A stretch of DNA of 64,000 nt, from assembly GCA_021371965.1 (NCBI GenBank), contig JAJFVE010000004.1:1-64000 (forward strand), in the 5' to 3' direction. This stretch comes from Planctomycetaceae bacterium (GTDB taxonomy: Bacteria; Planctomycetota; Phycisphaerae; SM23-33). Position 1 is the first letter of the stretch. The number at the start of each line of letters is the position of its first letter. This document shows positions 14,618-22,618 of this stretch, one piece after another. Position numbers and translations under genes: made by a program. Under the pieces are notes generated by a model that did no database searches, was not told where the DNA came from, and was given only the letters and a program-made list of their open reading frames with translations.

Positions 14618-16731
14618 ACGATTCCGCCAAACCGCTTCCCGCGCCGCAGATCGTGCCCTGCCAAGGGGCCGCTCTTGACCACCTGCTCTCGCTGGAGTGG
14701 CTGATCACCAACGGCACCGGCTCGTATGCATCAGGCACGGCTGTCGGGTGCAACACGCGGCGATACCACGGCCTGCTCGTGGCGGCGACGCAGCCGCCCG
14801 TGGGCCGCGTGGTCGCGCTGGCCAACGTGACTGAAGAACTGTTCGTCGCCGGCGCCGGGCACGAACTGGGCAACCATGAGTTCGTGGGCACGATGTCGGC
14901 TCGCGGCTTGCCGATGCTGGTGGAGTTCCGCAACGATCTGGCCGCCACGTTCGTCTTCCGTCTGGGCAGCGTAGAGCTGACGAAGGAAATCCTTCTGGCG
15001 CGGCCGGACAACACGGTGGCGGTGCGATACACGCTGCGCGGCGGGCCCGCGCGGCTGCACATCCGCCCGCTGACGGCCATGCGCGACTTTCATTACCTGC
15101 GGCGTATGGAAGGCTCCGAGGGCCTGACCAGCCGCAGCGACGCCGGCGTGGTGACCGTCGCCGACGCGGTCAGCGGCCACATGCTGCAGCTCAGCGTCCC
15201 CGGCGCGACGTTTGAGGCCGCGCCCGACTGGTGGTACAGCTTTCACTACCGCATCGAAGCCCAACGCGGCCAGGACGCCAACGAAGACCTCTACACGCCG
15301 GGCCTGTTCGTGTGCGATCTCGTCGACGGGCAGTCCTGCCAACTCACCGCGGCCCTGTTTTGTGGCATGGGCGTCTCGCCCATGCTCCCCGACCGTGGCA
15401 CGGGTGTCTCGCCCGTGCAAAGCCAAGAGCATGGCCGAGACGGCCATGCCACCCAAGAGCATGGGCGGAACGCCCATGCCACTCCAGACTTCGAACTGCT
15501 GCGCCAACAGCGGCGCGAGTGCATCCGGAACTTCGTCGCCGGCGTGGGCGATACCGCCGACGAATCCACGCGCCGCCTGGCGGCCGCCGCCGAAGCATAC
15601 ATCGTGCGCCGCGACCTGCCCGATGGCACGCCATCCAGCACGATCGTGGCCGGGTATCACTGGTTCGCCGACTGGGGGCGCGACACCTTCATCTCGCTGC
15701 CGGGCCTGCTGCTGACCACGCGGCAGTTCGAAAAAGCCCGCGAGGTCTTCCGCACGTTTGCGGCCGCGATCTCGCAGGGCATGGTCCCCAACTGCTTCGA
15801 CGACCGAACGCGCGACGCGCATTACAACAGCATGGATGCCTCGCTGTGGTTTATCATTGCGGCAGAGCAGTACCGCCAGGCCAGCGGCGACGAAGACTTC
15901 TGGCGCGACACGCTGATGCTGGCCGCCCAGGCCATCGTCGCGGCGTACCGCACCGGCACGCGATTCGGGATCAAGGCCGACGGCGACGGCCTGCTGACCG
16001 GCGGCTCGCCGGGCACGCAGTTGACGTGGATGGACGCGGCCATGGGCGGCGAGGTGATGACCAGCCGCCACGGCAAGGCCGTCGAGATCAACGCCCTGTG
16101 GTACTGCATTCACCGCATCCTGGCCGACCGCGCCGAAGAGGGCGGCCAGTACGCCGCGCAGGCCCAGCAGATTGCCGCGTCGTTCGTCAACGCGTTCTGG
16201 AACGGCGAGGCCCACTGCTGCTACGACTGCGTCTACCCCGACCACAAGGACGCGTCGATCCGGCCCAACCAGATCTTCGCCGTCTCGCTGCCGCACAGCC
16301 CGCTCTCGCCAGAGCAGCAGACTGCCCTGGTGAACGTTGTCACGCAAAAGCTGCTGACGCCGTACGGGCTGCGGACGCTCTCGCCCGACGACGCCAACTA
16401 CCGCGGCCAGTGCACCGGCCCGCAGTGGCAGCGTGACCGCGCGTACCACCAGGGCACGGTCTGGACGTTCCTTATCGGCCCGTTCCTCGACGCGTACCTC
16501 AAGGTCAATCACAACAGCCCGCTGGCCCGCGCGCAGGCCAAGCACTGGCTGCTGGCCATCGAAGACCACCTCAGCGAAGCCGGCATGGGCTACATCAGCG
16601 AGATCTTCGACGGCGACGCCCCGCACGAACCACGGGCCTGCATCGCCCAGGCCTGGAGCGTGGCCGAGGTGCTGCGCATCCGCCATCTGCTCCAGTCGCG
16701 ACCGCCCGCGCAGCCGCGCCCGCAAGCATGA
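14614..16731 (+). CDS. Glycogen debranching enzyme (amylo-alpha-1,6-glucosidase type)
   Basis: 705 residues. The N-terminal domain (WLITNGTGSYASGT, NTRRYHGLLVA) is the GDE_N module; the C-terminal alpha/alpha barrel has YHWFADWGRDTFISLPGLLL, the hallmark of bacterial and archaeal debranching enzymes, plus GIKADGDGLL, TWMDA and GTVW. It would hydrolyse alpha-1,6 branch points of glycogen in the cytoplasm. The ATG at 14614 overlaps the previous stop (ATGA), so translation is coupled. Residues about 250-290 are encoded by a four-hairpin palindromic repeat (15362-15483) inserted in frame between the two domains. It also overlaps the next gene by ATGA. Confidence 0.92.
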   Translation: MNDSAKPLPAPQIVPCQGAALDHLLSLEWLITNGTGSYASGTAVGCNTRRYHGLLVAATQPPVGRVVALANVTEELFVAGAGHELGNHEFVGTMSARGLPMLVEFRNDLAATFVFRLGSVELTKEILLARPDNTVAVRYTLRGGPARLHIRPLTAMRDFHYLRRMEGSEGLTSRSDAGVVTVADAVSGHMLQLSVPGATFEAAPDWWYSFHYRIEAQRGQDANEDLYTPGLFVCDLVDGQSCQLTAALFCGMGVSPMLPDRGTGVSPVQSQEHGRDGHATQEHGRNAHATPDFELLRQQRRECIRNFVAGVGDTADESTRRLAAAAEAYIVRRDLPDGTPSSTIVAGYHWFADWGRDTFISLPGLLLTTRQFEKAREVFRTFAAAISQGMVPNCFDDRTRDAHYNSMDASLWFIIAAEQYRQASGDEDFWRDTLMLAAQAIVAAYRTGTRFGIKADGDGLLTGGSPGTQLTWMDAAMGGEVMTSRHGKAVEINALWYCIHRILADRAEEGGQYAAQAQQIAASFVNAFWNGEAHCCYDCVYPDHKDASIRPNQIFAVSLPHSPLSPEQQTALVNVVTQKLLTPYGLRTLSPDDANYRGQCTGPQWQRDRAYHQGTVWTFLIGPFLDAYLKVNHNSPLARAQAKHWLLAIEDHLSEAGMGYISEIFDGDAPHEPRACIAQAWSVAEVLRIRHLLQSRPPAQPRPQA
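15362..15483. repeat. Palindromic repeat cluster inside the debranching enzyme gene
   Basis: Four hairpins in a row: GGCATGGGC/GCCCATGC (15364-15385), a GCACGGG/CCCGTGC type (15395-15418), GCATGGCC/GGCCATGC (15429-15450) and GCATGGGC/GCCCATGC (15459-15480). They are read in frame as GMGVSPM, TGVSPVQ, HGRDGHAT and HGRNAHAT. The same words occur between panC and panD. Confidence 0.9.
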
Positions 16732-17510
16732 AAACCTTCGCCGCCATCGCGATGCTGCTGTGCGTCACATGCTCTGCCGGGGCCGAAGGGCTCACCGCGC
16801 GGCTGGCGCCGGCCGATCCGCAGCCTCAAGGCCTGCGCCGTGCCGCCGTGCTCACCATCAAGAATGACACCGACGCCCTTGCCCGCGCCGTAGAACTCCG
16901 CTGGCAGCAGGGCGGGCCGGCGCTGGTGTATCCGCTCTCGGTCGCCCCGCATCAGGAGGCGGCGACAACGGTGCTGCTCCCGGCCGCCGCTCTGGTGCAG
17001 AGTTACGACGTGACGCTGCTGGGCGATACCGCCGCGCTGGCAACGACGAAAGCCGACATCGAGTGGAAGCTCGACCAGGTCAGCAACGACCTGCTGCTGG
17101 ATGCCTCGCTCTACGCGCCGTGGTGGGACGCGATTCCCTCCTGGCCGCCGGAATTGCTGCGTCTGGCCTTCTGGGCGGCGGCGATAGTTCTCGTGGCCGC
17201 CGGAGCCTGCCTGTTCTTACGCCGCCCGCTGCTGCGCATCGCGGTGGTGGCGGCGATCTCAACGGCCGCGGCCGTCGGGGCCTGGGCGTATCTCTCCGGC
17301 CGCCCGAACGTCATCGAACGCTCCTCGCTCCGCGGCCCGCCGCTGTTGATCGTGACGACCTTGCGCACGACGAGTTGGCACAACAGCGCAGAACTCTTGC
17401 CCGTGTATTACAGCAAAGCCCAGATGGCCGCCGACACAACCATCATCCAGTCGGGGAAAGGCACCACGACGACGCTGCGTCCGCAGCAAGTGCGAATCTT
17501 TCGCAAGTGA
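16728..17510 (+). CDS. Exported membrane protein of unknown function
   Basis: 260 residues. The N-terminal 19 residues are a signal peptide (AAIAMLLCVTCSAGA). Residues about 20-130 look like an extracytoplasmic beta-rich domain. Two hydrophobic segments follow (about 143-163 and 168-190), then a short C-terminal tail. I do not recognise the family. It overlaps the debranching enzyme stop by ATGA and so belongs to the same operon. A link to polysaccharide or cell-envelope work is possible from context only. Confidence 0.75.
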   Translation: MKTFAAIAMLLCVTCSAGAEGLTARLAPADPQPQGLRRAAVLTIKNDTDALARAVELRWQQGGPALVYPLSVAPHQEAATTVLLPAAALVQSYDVTLLGDTAALATTKADIEWKLDQVSNDLLLDASLYAPWWDAIPSWPPELLRLAFWAAAIVLVAAGACLFLRRPLLRIAVVAAISTAAAVGAWAYLSGRPNVIERSSLRGPPLLIVTTLRTTSWHNSAELLPVYYSKAQMAADTTIIQSGKGTTTTLRPQQVRIFRK

Positions 17511-17516
17511 CTTCCC

Positions 17517-17591
17517 GTTAGCGGTCGAGCGTGCTCGACATGGTTTCTTCCCTGACCCGGGCAACGCGCGGGGCGAGCCCCGCCGCTAACA
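17517..17591. repeat. Palindromic element bounded by GTTAGCGG/CCGCTAAC
   Basis: The outer ends GTTAGCGG and CCGCTAAC are inverted repeats. Inside are GTCGAGC/GCTCGAC (17524-17539) and GCGGGGC/GCCCCGC. A related copy of the GCGGTCGAGC word is at 49095-49114. It separates the convergent genes ending at 17510 and 17597. Confidence 0.7.
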
Positions 17592-17596
17592 ACACT

Positions 17597-17953
17597 TTAA
17601 GGCGACTCTTCGCGCGGGTCGATCGGTTTGGCGCGCCGCCCGGCGAGGCTCCATGCGTCGATGTAGTCGCTGCCGGCAGGTTTGCTCTTGCGACGCCAGC
17701 GCGGGGCCATGTGGCGGATGAACATCCACGCCAGCAGCAGCAGCGTCATCCCCAGCAGCGCCGTGGCGATCCACGCCATGTAGTAACGATACTCCTGGTG
17801 CGCGGCGATCTGCTGGGGCGTGCCCGTCGGCGGATTGGCCGGATGGGCCGAGAGCCAGATGATGGCCAGCAATCCCCCGCAGAGGCTGGCCATCACCACC
17901 GTCACGATGGCGACGTTGACCGTCTGGAACACCTTGGAATGCGTCACGCCCAT
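17597..17953 (-). CDS. Small membrane protein of unknown function
   Basis: 118 residues with two transmembrane helices (about 11-33 and 57-80) separated by a Pro-rich loop, and a basic C-terminal tail (RWRRKSK). Positive charges suggest the C-terminus is cytoplasmic. It overlaps the upstream J-domain gene by 10 nt and is probably cotranslated with it. Family not recognised. Confidence 0.7.
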   Translation of the reverse strand: MGVTHSKVFQTVNVAIVTVVMASLCGGLLAIIWLSAHPANPPTGTPQQIAAHQEYRYYMAWIATALLGMTLLLLAWMFIRHMAPRWRRKSKPAGSDYIDAWSLAGRRAKPIDPREESP

Positions 17954-18921
17954 GGGACATCCTTGCGTGGGTTCTGCGTGTCGAGCTTGGCGAACTCCTC
18001 CAGCAATTCACGCTGGCGGTCCGTCAGGCCCGTCGGAGCGACGGTCTTCAACTGCACGTACTCATCGCCGGCCTCGCCGCCGGCAGGGGCGGGAACGCCC
18101 TTGCCACGCAGACGCAGGCGCCTCCCGCTGCTGGAACCGGCCGGCACGCGGACGCGCGTCATGCCGTCGATGGTCGGCACGTCGATGGCCGCGCCCAGTG
18201 CCGCCTCGGTGATGCTGATGGGGACTTCGACGTAGATGTCGTTGCCTTCGCGGTGGAAGTACGGGTGCTGGCCGACGTGCGCGACAATGTACAGGTCGCC
18301 CGATCCGCCCGGACCGCTCTGACCCTGCCCGCGCAGGCGGATCTGCTGGCCGTCCCGCACGCCAGGTGGAATCTTCACCTCGATAGTCTCGGCGTGGCTC
18401 TTGCCGCCACCGTCCTGTCGCTGCAGGCGAATGCTCGTCGTCACGCCGCGGATGGCCTGGAGAAACTCCAGCGTCAGGTCATATTGCAGATCGGCGCCTT
18501 GCCAGGCGGCGCCGCGCCGGCCCGCGCCGCCACCGGCACGCCCGCCGCGAAGGGCGTCGAGGATCTCATCGAGCCCCATGCCCGCATACGTGCTGCCGCC
18601 GGGGCGGCCGAAGATCTCTTCAAAATCGAACCCGCCGCCGAAGCCCTGCCCCGGCGCGCCGCGAGGCGGGGCCTGTCCCGTCCGCCCACCGCCGCCCATG
18701 CCCGGACCGGCATGACCGAAGCGGTCGTACATCCGCCGCTTGTCGTCGTCGGAGAGAACCTCGTACGCCTCGGTGGCCTCGCGAAACTTCTCCGGCGCGT
18801 CGGGACTCTTGTTGACGTCCGGGTGGAACTTGCGCGCCAGCTTGCGATAGGCCGTTTTGATCTGGTCCTTCGTGGCGTCCCTGGCGACGCCCATAACATC
18901 GTAATAATCTCGTTTGGGCAT
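17944..18921 (-). CDS. cbpA: J-domain co-chaperone of the CbpA type
   Basis: 325 residues. It stimulates DnaK ATPase through the J domain (residues 4-70, with the invariant HPD in RKFHPDVN). A Gly-rich linker follows (about 72-135), then the two-lobed C-terminal substrate-binding domain and a dimerisation helix. The four CxxCxGxG zinc repeats of DnaJ are absent, so it is the CbpA-like class. No Shine-Dalgarno precedes the ATG; TAGAAT (18928-18933) ends 6 nt upstream, fitting a leaderless start. dnaK and grpE are not in the window. Confidence 0.93.
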   Translation of the reverse strand: MPKRDYYDVMGVARDATKDQIKTAYRKLARKFHPDVNKSPDAPEKFREATEAYEVLSDDDKRRMYDRFGHAGPGMGGGGRTGQAPPRGAPGQGFGGGFDFEEIFGRPGGSTYAGMGLDEILDALRGGRAGGGAGRRGAAWQGADLQYDLTLEFLQAIRGVTTSIRLQRQDGGGKSHAETIEVKIPPGVRDGQQIRLRGQGQSGPGGSGDLYIVAHVGQHPYFHREGNDIYVEVPISITEAALGAAIDVPTIDGMTRVRVPAGSSSGRRLRLRGKGVPAPAGGEAGDEYVQLKTVAPTGLTDRQRELLEEFAKLDTQNPRKDVPWA

Positions 18922-18927
18922 TGGCGT

Positions 18928-18956
18928 ATTCTAAAGCACCCTGAGGCGGTTGGGCA
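18928..18956 (-). promoter_or_regulatory. Promoter of the J-domain gene (leaderless arrangement)
   Basis: Minus strand: weak TGCCCA (18951-18956), 17-nt spacer, TAGAAT (18928-18933), 6 nt to the ATG. The -10 is identical to that of hldE. Confidence 0.45.
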
Positions 18957-20315
18957 CTAATTTGCCTGCTGCGCAATGGCGGTCACTTCGTCGACCATCG
19001 CCTGGGCGGCCGCGGCCTGGGAGGCTTCGGCGATGATCCGCAGGATCGGCTCGGTGTTGCTGGCCCGTACGCAGACCCAGCCTTCGGGCAGGTCGATGCG
19101 CAGACCGTCGGCATCGTTGAAGACCGCGCCCTGGCGGGCGGCGAAGGCCTTGCGAACCGCCGCGGTCACGAGTTGGTCGGCCCCGAGACCGCAGGGGATC
19201 TTCGTCTTGAGCATCGTGTACCGTGGCAGGGCGGCTACCAGCTCGCTGAGCGGGCGGCGCTGCGTGGCGAGGTATTGCAGGACGTACGCCATGGCCACGA
19301 GGCTGTTTCGCACGGGGACGACGGCCGGCTCGATTACGCCGCCGCCGCCTTCGCCGGCCAGCATGCATTTGGTGCGCATCATGCCCTCGACGACATTGGC
19401 CTCGCCGGTGGGCGTTCGGACGACGGAGCAGCCCGCGGCCGCGGCGATGTCGTCGACCATACGCGAGGTCACGAGGTTGGTGGCGATGCGGCCTTTTCGC
19501 TGCGTGAGCACAAACGCCGCCGCCAGGGCCAGGGTGTACTCTTCGCCGATGAACGTGCCCTTCTCGTCTACGATAGCCAGGCGGTCGGCGTCGGCGTCCT
19601 GGGCAAAGCCGACGGCGGCCTTGTTGCGGACGACCACGTCGCACAATTCGGTGACGTTCTCGGCGATGGGCTCGGGCGGGTGGGCAAAGTTGCCCGTCGG
19701 CTCGGCGTTGATGTGCGTCAGGCGGCATGAGAGGCGCTGAAGGAGCATGGCGGCCTCGTGCCCGCCGGCCCCGTTGACGCTGTCGACGGCGGCGCTGAGC
19801 TTGCCCGCGGCGATGGCCCGCGCGTCGCAGTGAGCCAGCACGGTCTGCACGTGCGTTTCGGCGGCCGAGGTGTCCTGCCCCAGCGCGCCGTGCTGGTGCG
19901 GCGGAAGAATGTCAAAGCCGCGCTGCTGCCAGATGCGCTTGAGCCTGTCGGCGTCGAGGGCGGCCAGGCCCGTGCCGATGGGCTGAAGGAACTTGATGCC
20001 GTTGTACTGGGCGGGGTTGTGCGAGGCGGTGATGATGACCCCGCCATCGGCTTTGAGGCGGCTGGTCATCAACGCCACCGCCGGGGTGCTGGCCAGGCCG
20101 ACGTCCGTGACGGAGATGCCGCTGACGAGCAGTCCCTGCACGATGGCGTCGCGGAACATCGGGCCCGAGGGGCGGCTGTCGCGCCCGATGACGACGCGCC
20201 GGCCGGCGCCGAGCATCGCGCCGAACGCCAGGCCGAAATCTTTGGCCACCTCGGCAGTGAGGGTCTGGCCCACCGTGCCTCGAACGCCGGAAACAGTCAC
20301 CATCAAACGATCCAT
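18957..20315 (-). CDS. glmM: Phosphoglucosamine mutase / phosphomannomutase family enzyme
   Basis: 452 residues. Interconverts hexose 1- and 6-phosphates via a phosphoserine; in the GlmM role it makes glucosamine 1-phosphate for peptidoglycan and LPS. Visible motifs are GVRGTVG at the start, the phosphoserine loop TASHNP (Ser 98), the Mg loop DADADR, the sugar-specificity loop GEGGGG and the phosphate-binding RASNTEPILR. The GEGGGG loop and ending favour GlmM or an archaeal-type phosphomutase over PgcA, but the substrate is not certain. Start at 20315 has GGAG 8 nt upstream; the longer frame enters a repeat. Confidence 0.9.
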   Translation of the reverse strand: MDRLMVTVSGVRGTVGQTLTAEVAKDFGLAFGAMLGAGRRVVIGRDSRPSGPMFRDAIVQGLLVSGISVTDVGLASTPAVALMTSRLKADGGVIITASHNPAQYNGIKFLQPIGTGLAALDADRLKRIWQQRGFDILPPHQHGALGQDTSAAETHVQTVLAHCDARAIAAGKLSAAVDSVNGAGGHEAAMLLQRLSCRLTHINAEPTGNFAHPPEPIAENVTELCDVVVRNKAAVGFAQDADADRLAIVDEKGTFIGEEYTLALAAAFVLTQRKGRIATNLVTSRMVDDIAAAAGCSVVRTPTGEANVVEGMMRTKCMLAGEGGGGVIEPAVVPVRNSLVAMAYVLQYLATQRRPLSELVAALPRYTMLKTKIPCGLGADQLVTAAVRKAFAARQGAVFNDADGLRIDLPEGWVCVRASNTEPILRIIAEASQAAAAQAMVDEVTAIAQQAN

Positions 20316-20342
20316 GAAGCAATCTCCATGTCTGAAGAGCAA

Positions 20343-20448
20343 GGGTGCCGTGGCGCGCAGGGCCGCAGGCCCGGAGAGCCACGATCCCCGATGCATCCGT
20401 TCACCAGTCGTGGCTGTCGGCCTGAAGGCCTCCCGCCACGGCACCCTG
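20343..20448. repeat. Palindromic element with GGGTGCCGTGGC ends
   Basis: The outer ends GGGTGCCGTGGC and GCCACGGCACCC are inverted repeats enclosing further dyads (GGGCCGCAGGCCC, GGCCTGAAGGCC). The ends match the elements at 47578-47667 and 52508-52605. It separates the glmM start from the stop of the MEMO-like gene. Confidence 0.75.
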
Positions 20449-20457
20449 GGCTACCAC

Positions 20458-21366
20458 TCAAGCAAACACTACAGAAGCATATCCTACGGTTGTCTCGTCT
20501 TCATAATCGGGATACTTGCGGTGCACCACTTCATAGCTGTTGGTGTACTCCAGGCAAAATCCTTTCGATGCGCCCAGCGCGGAGCAGGCGGCGATGGCGG
20601 CGGCGACGGCGCCGCTGCCGCAGGCATTGGCGTGCTCGTCGGCCTCTGCCAGCGCGCCCTCGGCATCCATCGCTTCGATGCGTTGCAGCATGCGTTGGTC
20701 ATTCTGCCTTGCCCATCGCTCGCCGACGGCGCCGCGGCCGTGCGGGCTGCCGAAGTGCCCGCCGTAGTGCGTCAGGTCGGTGCTGCCCACGATGCAGGAG
20801 TTTGGAAACGCAGCCATGACGCCGCCGATGAGCCTCCCGATGTCGACGGCCTGCGGCGAGGGCGGCACGGCGATGGGCACGATTCTCGCCCGCGGGCAGA
20901 GCACCTGGATAAAGGGGACTTGCACCTCCAGCGAGTGCTCCTGGTCGTGCGCATGGGGGTTGGCTCGCAGCAGGGCAGGGGCGCCGGGCGCCTCCAGCAG
21001 CGCCGCGGACAGTTCGTCGTCGATGCCGATCTGGCCCAGCGGGCTGATCCAGACGCCGGAGTGGAAGACTTCGCCCGCGGCGGCGCGGCCGCGATGGTCG
21101 GCTCCGAGCAGGATGAAGGTTCCGCCGCCGTCGCCCCCGGCCATCGGCTGGGCGCCGGCGAGGGTCTTGAAGGTCAGTGCCGCCAGGGCGCCGCTGTAGA
21201 CCCAGCCGGCGTGGGGCGTCAGCCCGCCGCGTGCCTCGGCTGGGGCGCTGGGGGGCACGGTGGCGGCCTCCAGCAGCCGCGTCGCGTGATGGCGGCACGA
21301 TGAGGCGGATTCTTCGTAGAATGCCCCGGCGTGAAACGGGTGTCGAATGTTGGTCACCGATGCCAT
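20458..21366 (-). CDS. MEMO1 family protein (AmmeMemoRadiSam system protein B)
   Basis: 302 residues. The family fold is that of LigB-type dioxygenases. Visible features: TPHAGWVYSG near residue 50, LLGADHRG (usually GPNHxG), EHSLEVQVPF, STDLTHYG and the closing DETTVGYASVVF. The His and Asp residues would form the metal site. In many prokaryotes this protein is encoded with AMMECR1 and a radical SAM protein; neither is adjacent here. The cellular role is unknown. Start 21366 is chosen by homology to the family N-terminus; an ATG at 21402 would add 12 residues. Confidence 0.88.
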   Translation of the reverse strand: MASVTNIRHPFHAGAFYEESASSCRHHATRLLEAATVPPSAPAEARGGLTPHAGWVYSGALAALTFKTLAGAQPMAGGDGGGTFILLGADHRGRAAAGEVFHSGVWISPLGQIGIDDELSAALLEAPGAPALLRANPHAHDQEHSLEVQVPFIQVLCPRARIVPIAVPPSPQAVDIGRLIGGVMAAFPNSCIVGSTDLTHYGGHFGSPHGRGAVGERWARQNDQRMLQRIEAMDAEGALAEADEHANACGSGAVAAAIAACSALGASKGFCLEYTNSYEVVHRKYPDYEDETTVGYASVVFA

Positions 21367-21438
21367 CGCCAGGCTTTTCCCTTTTACAGGTTGAGACGGC
21401 ATTGTATCATGCTTGTATATTATTAGGCTAGGACCTGT

Positions 21439-21894
21439 ATGAGCCAGCAGAAGCCACAATGGGATCGCCAGAGCGATCAAGCCGACGCCTTGGCCGCCCT
21501 GGCCGGCGGGCAACCCACGGCCGCCGGAGGGCAGTCGAAATCCCCCGCGGCGGTGAATCTCTCGTCCGGTTCGCGCGTGCCGGCGTCGGCCAAGCGACGT
21601 CGCGAGTCGGCCTTCCAGGCCAATGCCGCGCGCGCCCAAGCTCACCAGTTCAAGAACTTCATGATCCCGATGCTGCTGGGGGCGGCCGTGCTGCTGTTGC
21701 TGCTGGGGGCGCTGGCGGCATGCAATCTGCCCAGCGACGATTACAAAGCTGTTCACGCCGAAGAGGTCATCTGCAAAGCCTGGTTCAAGCCTCTGGTGAT
21801 CGCGACGTTTCCGCTGGCGCTGATCCTGCTGGCCGGGGCCGTCGTCTTCTGGCTGGACGTTCGGGCGCACCGGAAAGCATCCGCCGGCGGTTGA
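21439..21894 (+). CDS. Small membrane protein of unknown function
   Basis: 151 residues: an Ala/Gln/Ser-rich cytoplasmic N-terminal region with a basic patch (AKRRRES), then two transmembrane helices (about 75-96 and 120-142). An AGGA precedes the ATG. It is divergent from the MEMO-like gene and 34 nt upstream of pgsA, with which it is probably cotranscribed. Family not recognised. Confidence 0.7.
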   Translation: MSQQKPQWDRQSDQADALAALAGGQPTAAGGQSKSPAAVNLSSGSRVPASAKRRRESAFQANAARAQAHQFKNFMIPMLLGAAVLLLLLGALAACNLPSDDYKAVHAEEVICKAWFKPLVIATFPLALILLAGAVVFWLDVRAHRKASAGG

Positions 21895-21928
21895 CGGCCG
21901 CACCGCGCGGAGCAAGTCCCCGGGGGGG

Positions 21929-22618
21929 ATGGAGAACATTGTCTTGAATACTGCCGCAAGGCCCTGGGGATCGCTAAGCTGGCCTAACCGTATCAGCCTG
22001 CTGCGGCTGTTGCTGGTAGCGCCATTCATCGTCCTGCTGCTCAATCAAGGCCAGAGCGGATGGCCGTGGGCTCGTCACGTCGCGACGGCGATCTTCGTCG
22101 TCATGGCCTTGAGCGACGTCGTTGACGGTTTTCTTGCCCGACGCCTCCAGCAGAAGACGCGGCTGGGCGCCATCCTCGACCCGCTAGCCGACAAGATCCT
22201 CATCATCTCCTCCGTGCTGGTGCTCTCGCAACCGGCCAAGGCCGCCTCCGATGCCGTGCTGCCCAACTGGGTGGTCGTGGCCGTCGTGGGAAAGGATTTG
22301 TGGGTCGTCATCGGATTCGTCGTGGTATACTTGGTGACCGACAAGCTGCGGGCCGAGCCCAGCCTCAGCGGCAAGCTGTGCACGCTGGGACAACTGCTGA
22401 TGGTCGGATTCGTGCTGGTGGCGCCGGAACTGGACGCCCTGGTCCCCGGATGGACCCTGGGCGGATGGATCGTCCGCTGCCTGACCTACGCGGTGACGGC
22501 GCTGGCGGCGCTGGCCGTCATCAGCTACACCCGCAAGGGACTGCGGACCATCGCCCAGCACCAGAAACCACTGGAAAATCATCGCCCCGCCAATGACCAC
22601 ACCCATGCACCCGATTGA
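21929..22618 (+). CDS. pgsA: CDP-diacylglycerol-glycerol-3-phosphate 3-phosphatidyltransferase
   Basis: 229 residues, integral membrane. Makes phosphatidylglycerol phosphate, the committed step to phosphatidylglycerol and cardiolipin. The CDP-alcohol phosphotransferase signature is complete: DVVDGFLAR followed by GAILDPLADK. Several hydrophobic helices surround it. A long, charged C-terminal tail (IAQHQKPLENH onward) overlaps the start of ribBA by 26 nt, so translation of the two genes is coupled. A G-rich Shine-Dalgarno precedes the ATG. Confidence 0.93.
   Translation: MENIVLNTAARPWGSLSWPNRISLLRLLLVAPFIVLLLNQGQSGWPWARHVATAIFVVMALSDVVDGFLARRLQQKTRLGAILDPLADKILIISSVLVLSQPAKAASDAVLPNWVVVAVVGKDLWVVIGFVVVYLVTDKLRAEPSLSGKLCTLGQLLMVGFVLVAPELDALVPGWTLGGWIVRCLTYAVTALAALAVISYTRKGLRTIAQHQKPLENHRPANDHTHAPD

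Noticed and set aside
15362..15483. Sequencing error or pseudogene in the debranching enzyme
   Set aside because: The inserted repeat is a multiple of three, stays open, and both enzyme domains are intact around it.
14731..16725. 664-codon frame opposite the debranching enzyme
   Set aside because: Antisense shadow; the plus strand carries the DWGRDTF signature and ATGA coupling.
20458..22044. 528-codon version of the MEMO-like protein
   Set aside because: The N-terminal extension is antisense to the 21439 gene and pgsA; the family start fits 21366 or 21402.
22593..22618. Overlap of pgsA and ribBA as an assembly error
   Set aside because: Both frames stay open and end or start normally; a 26-nt overlap is compatible with coupled translation.
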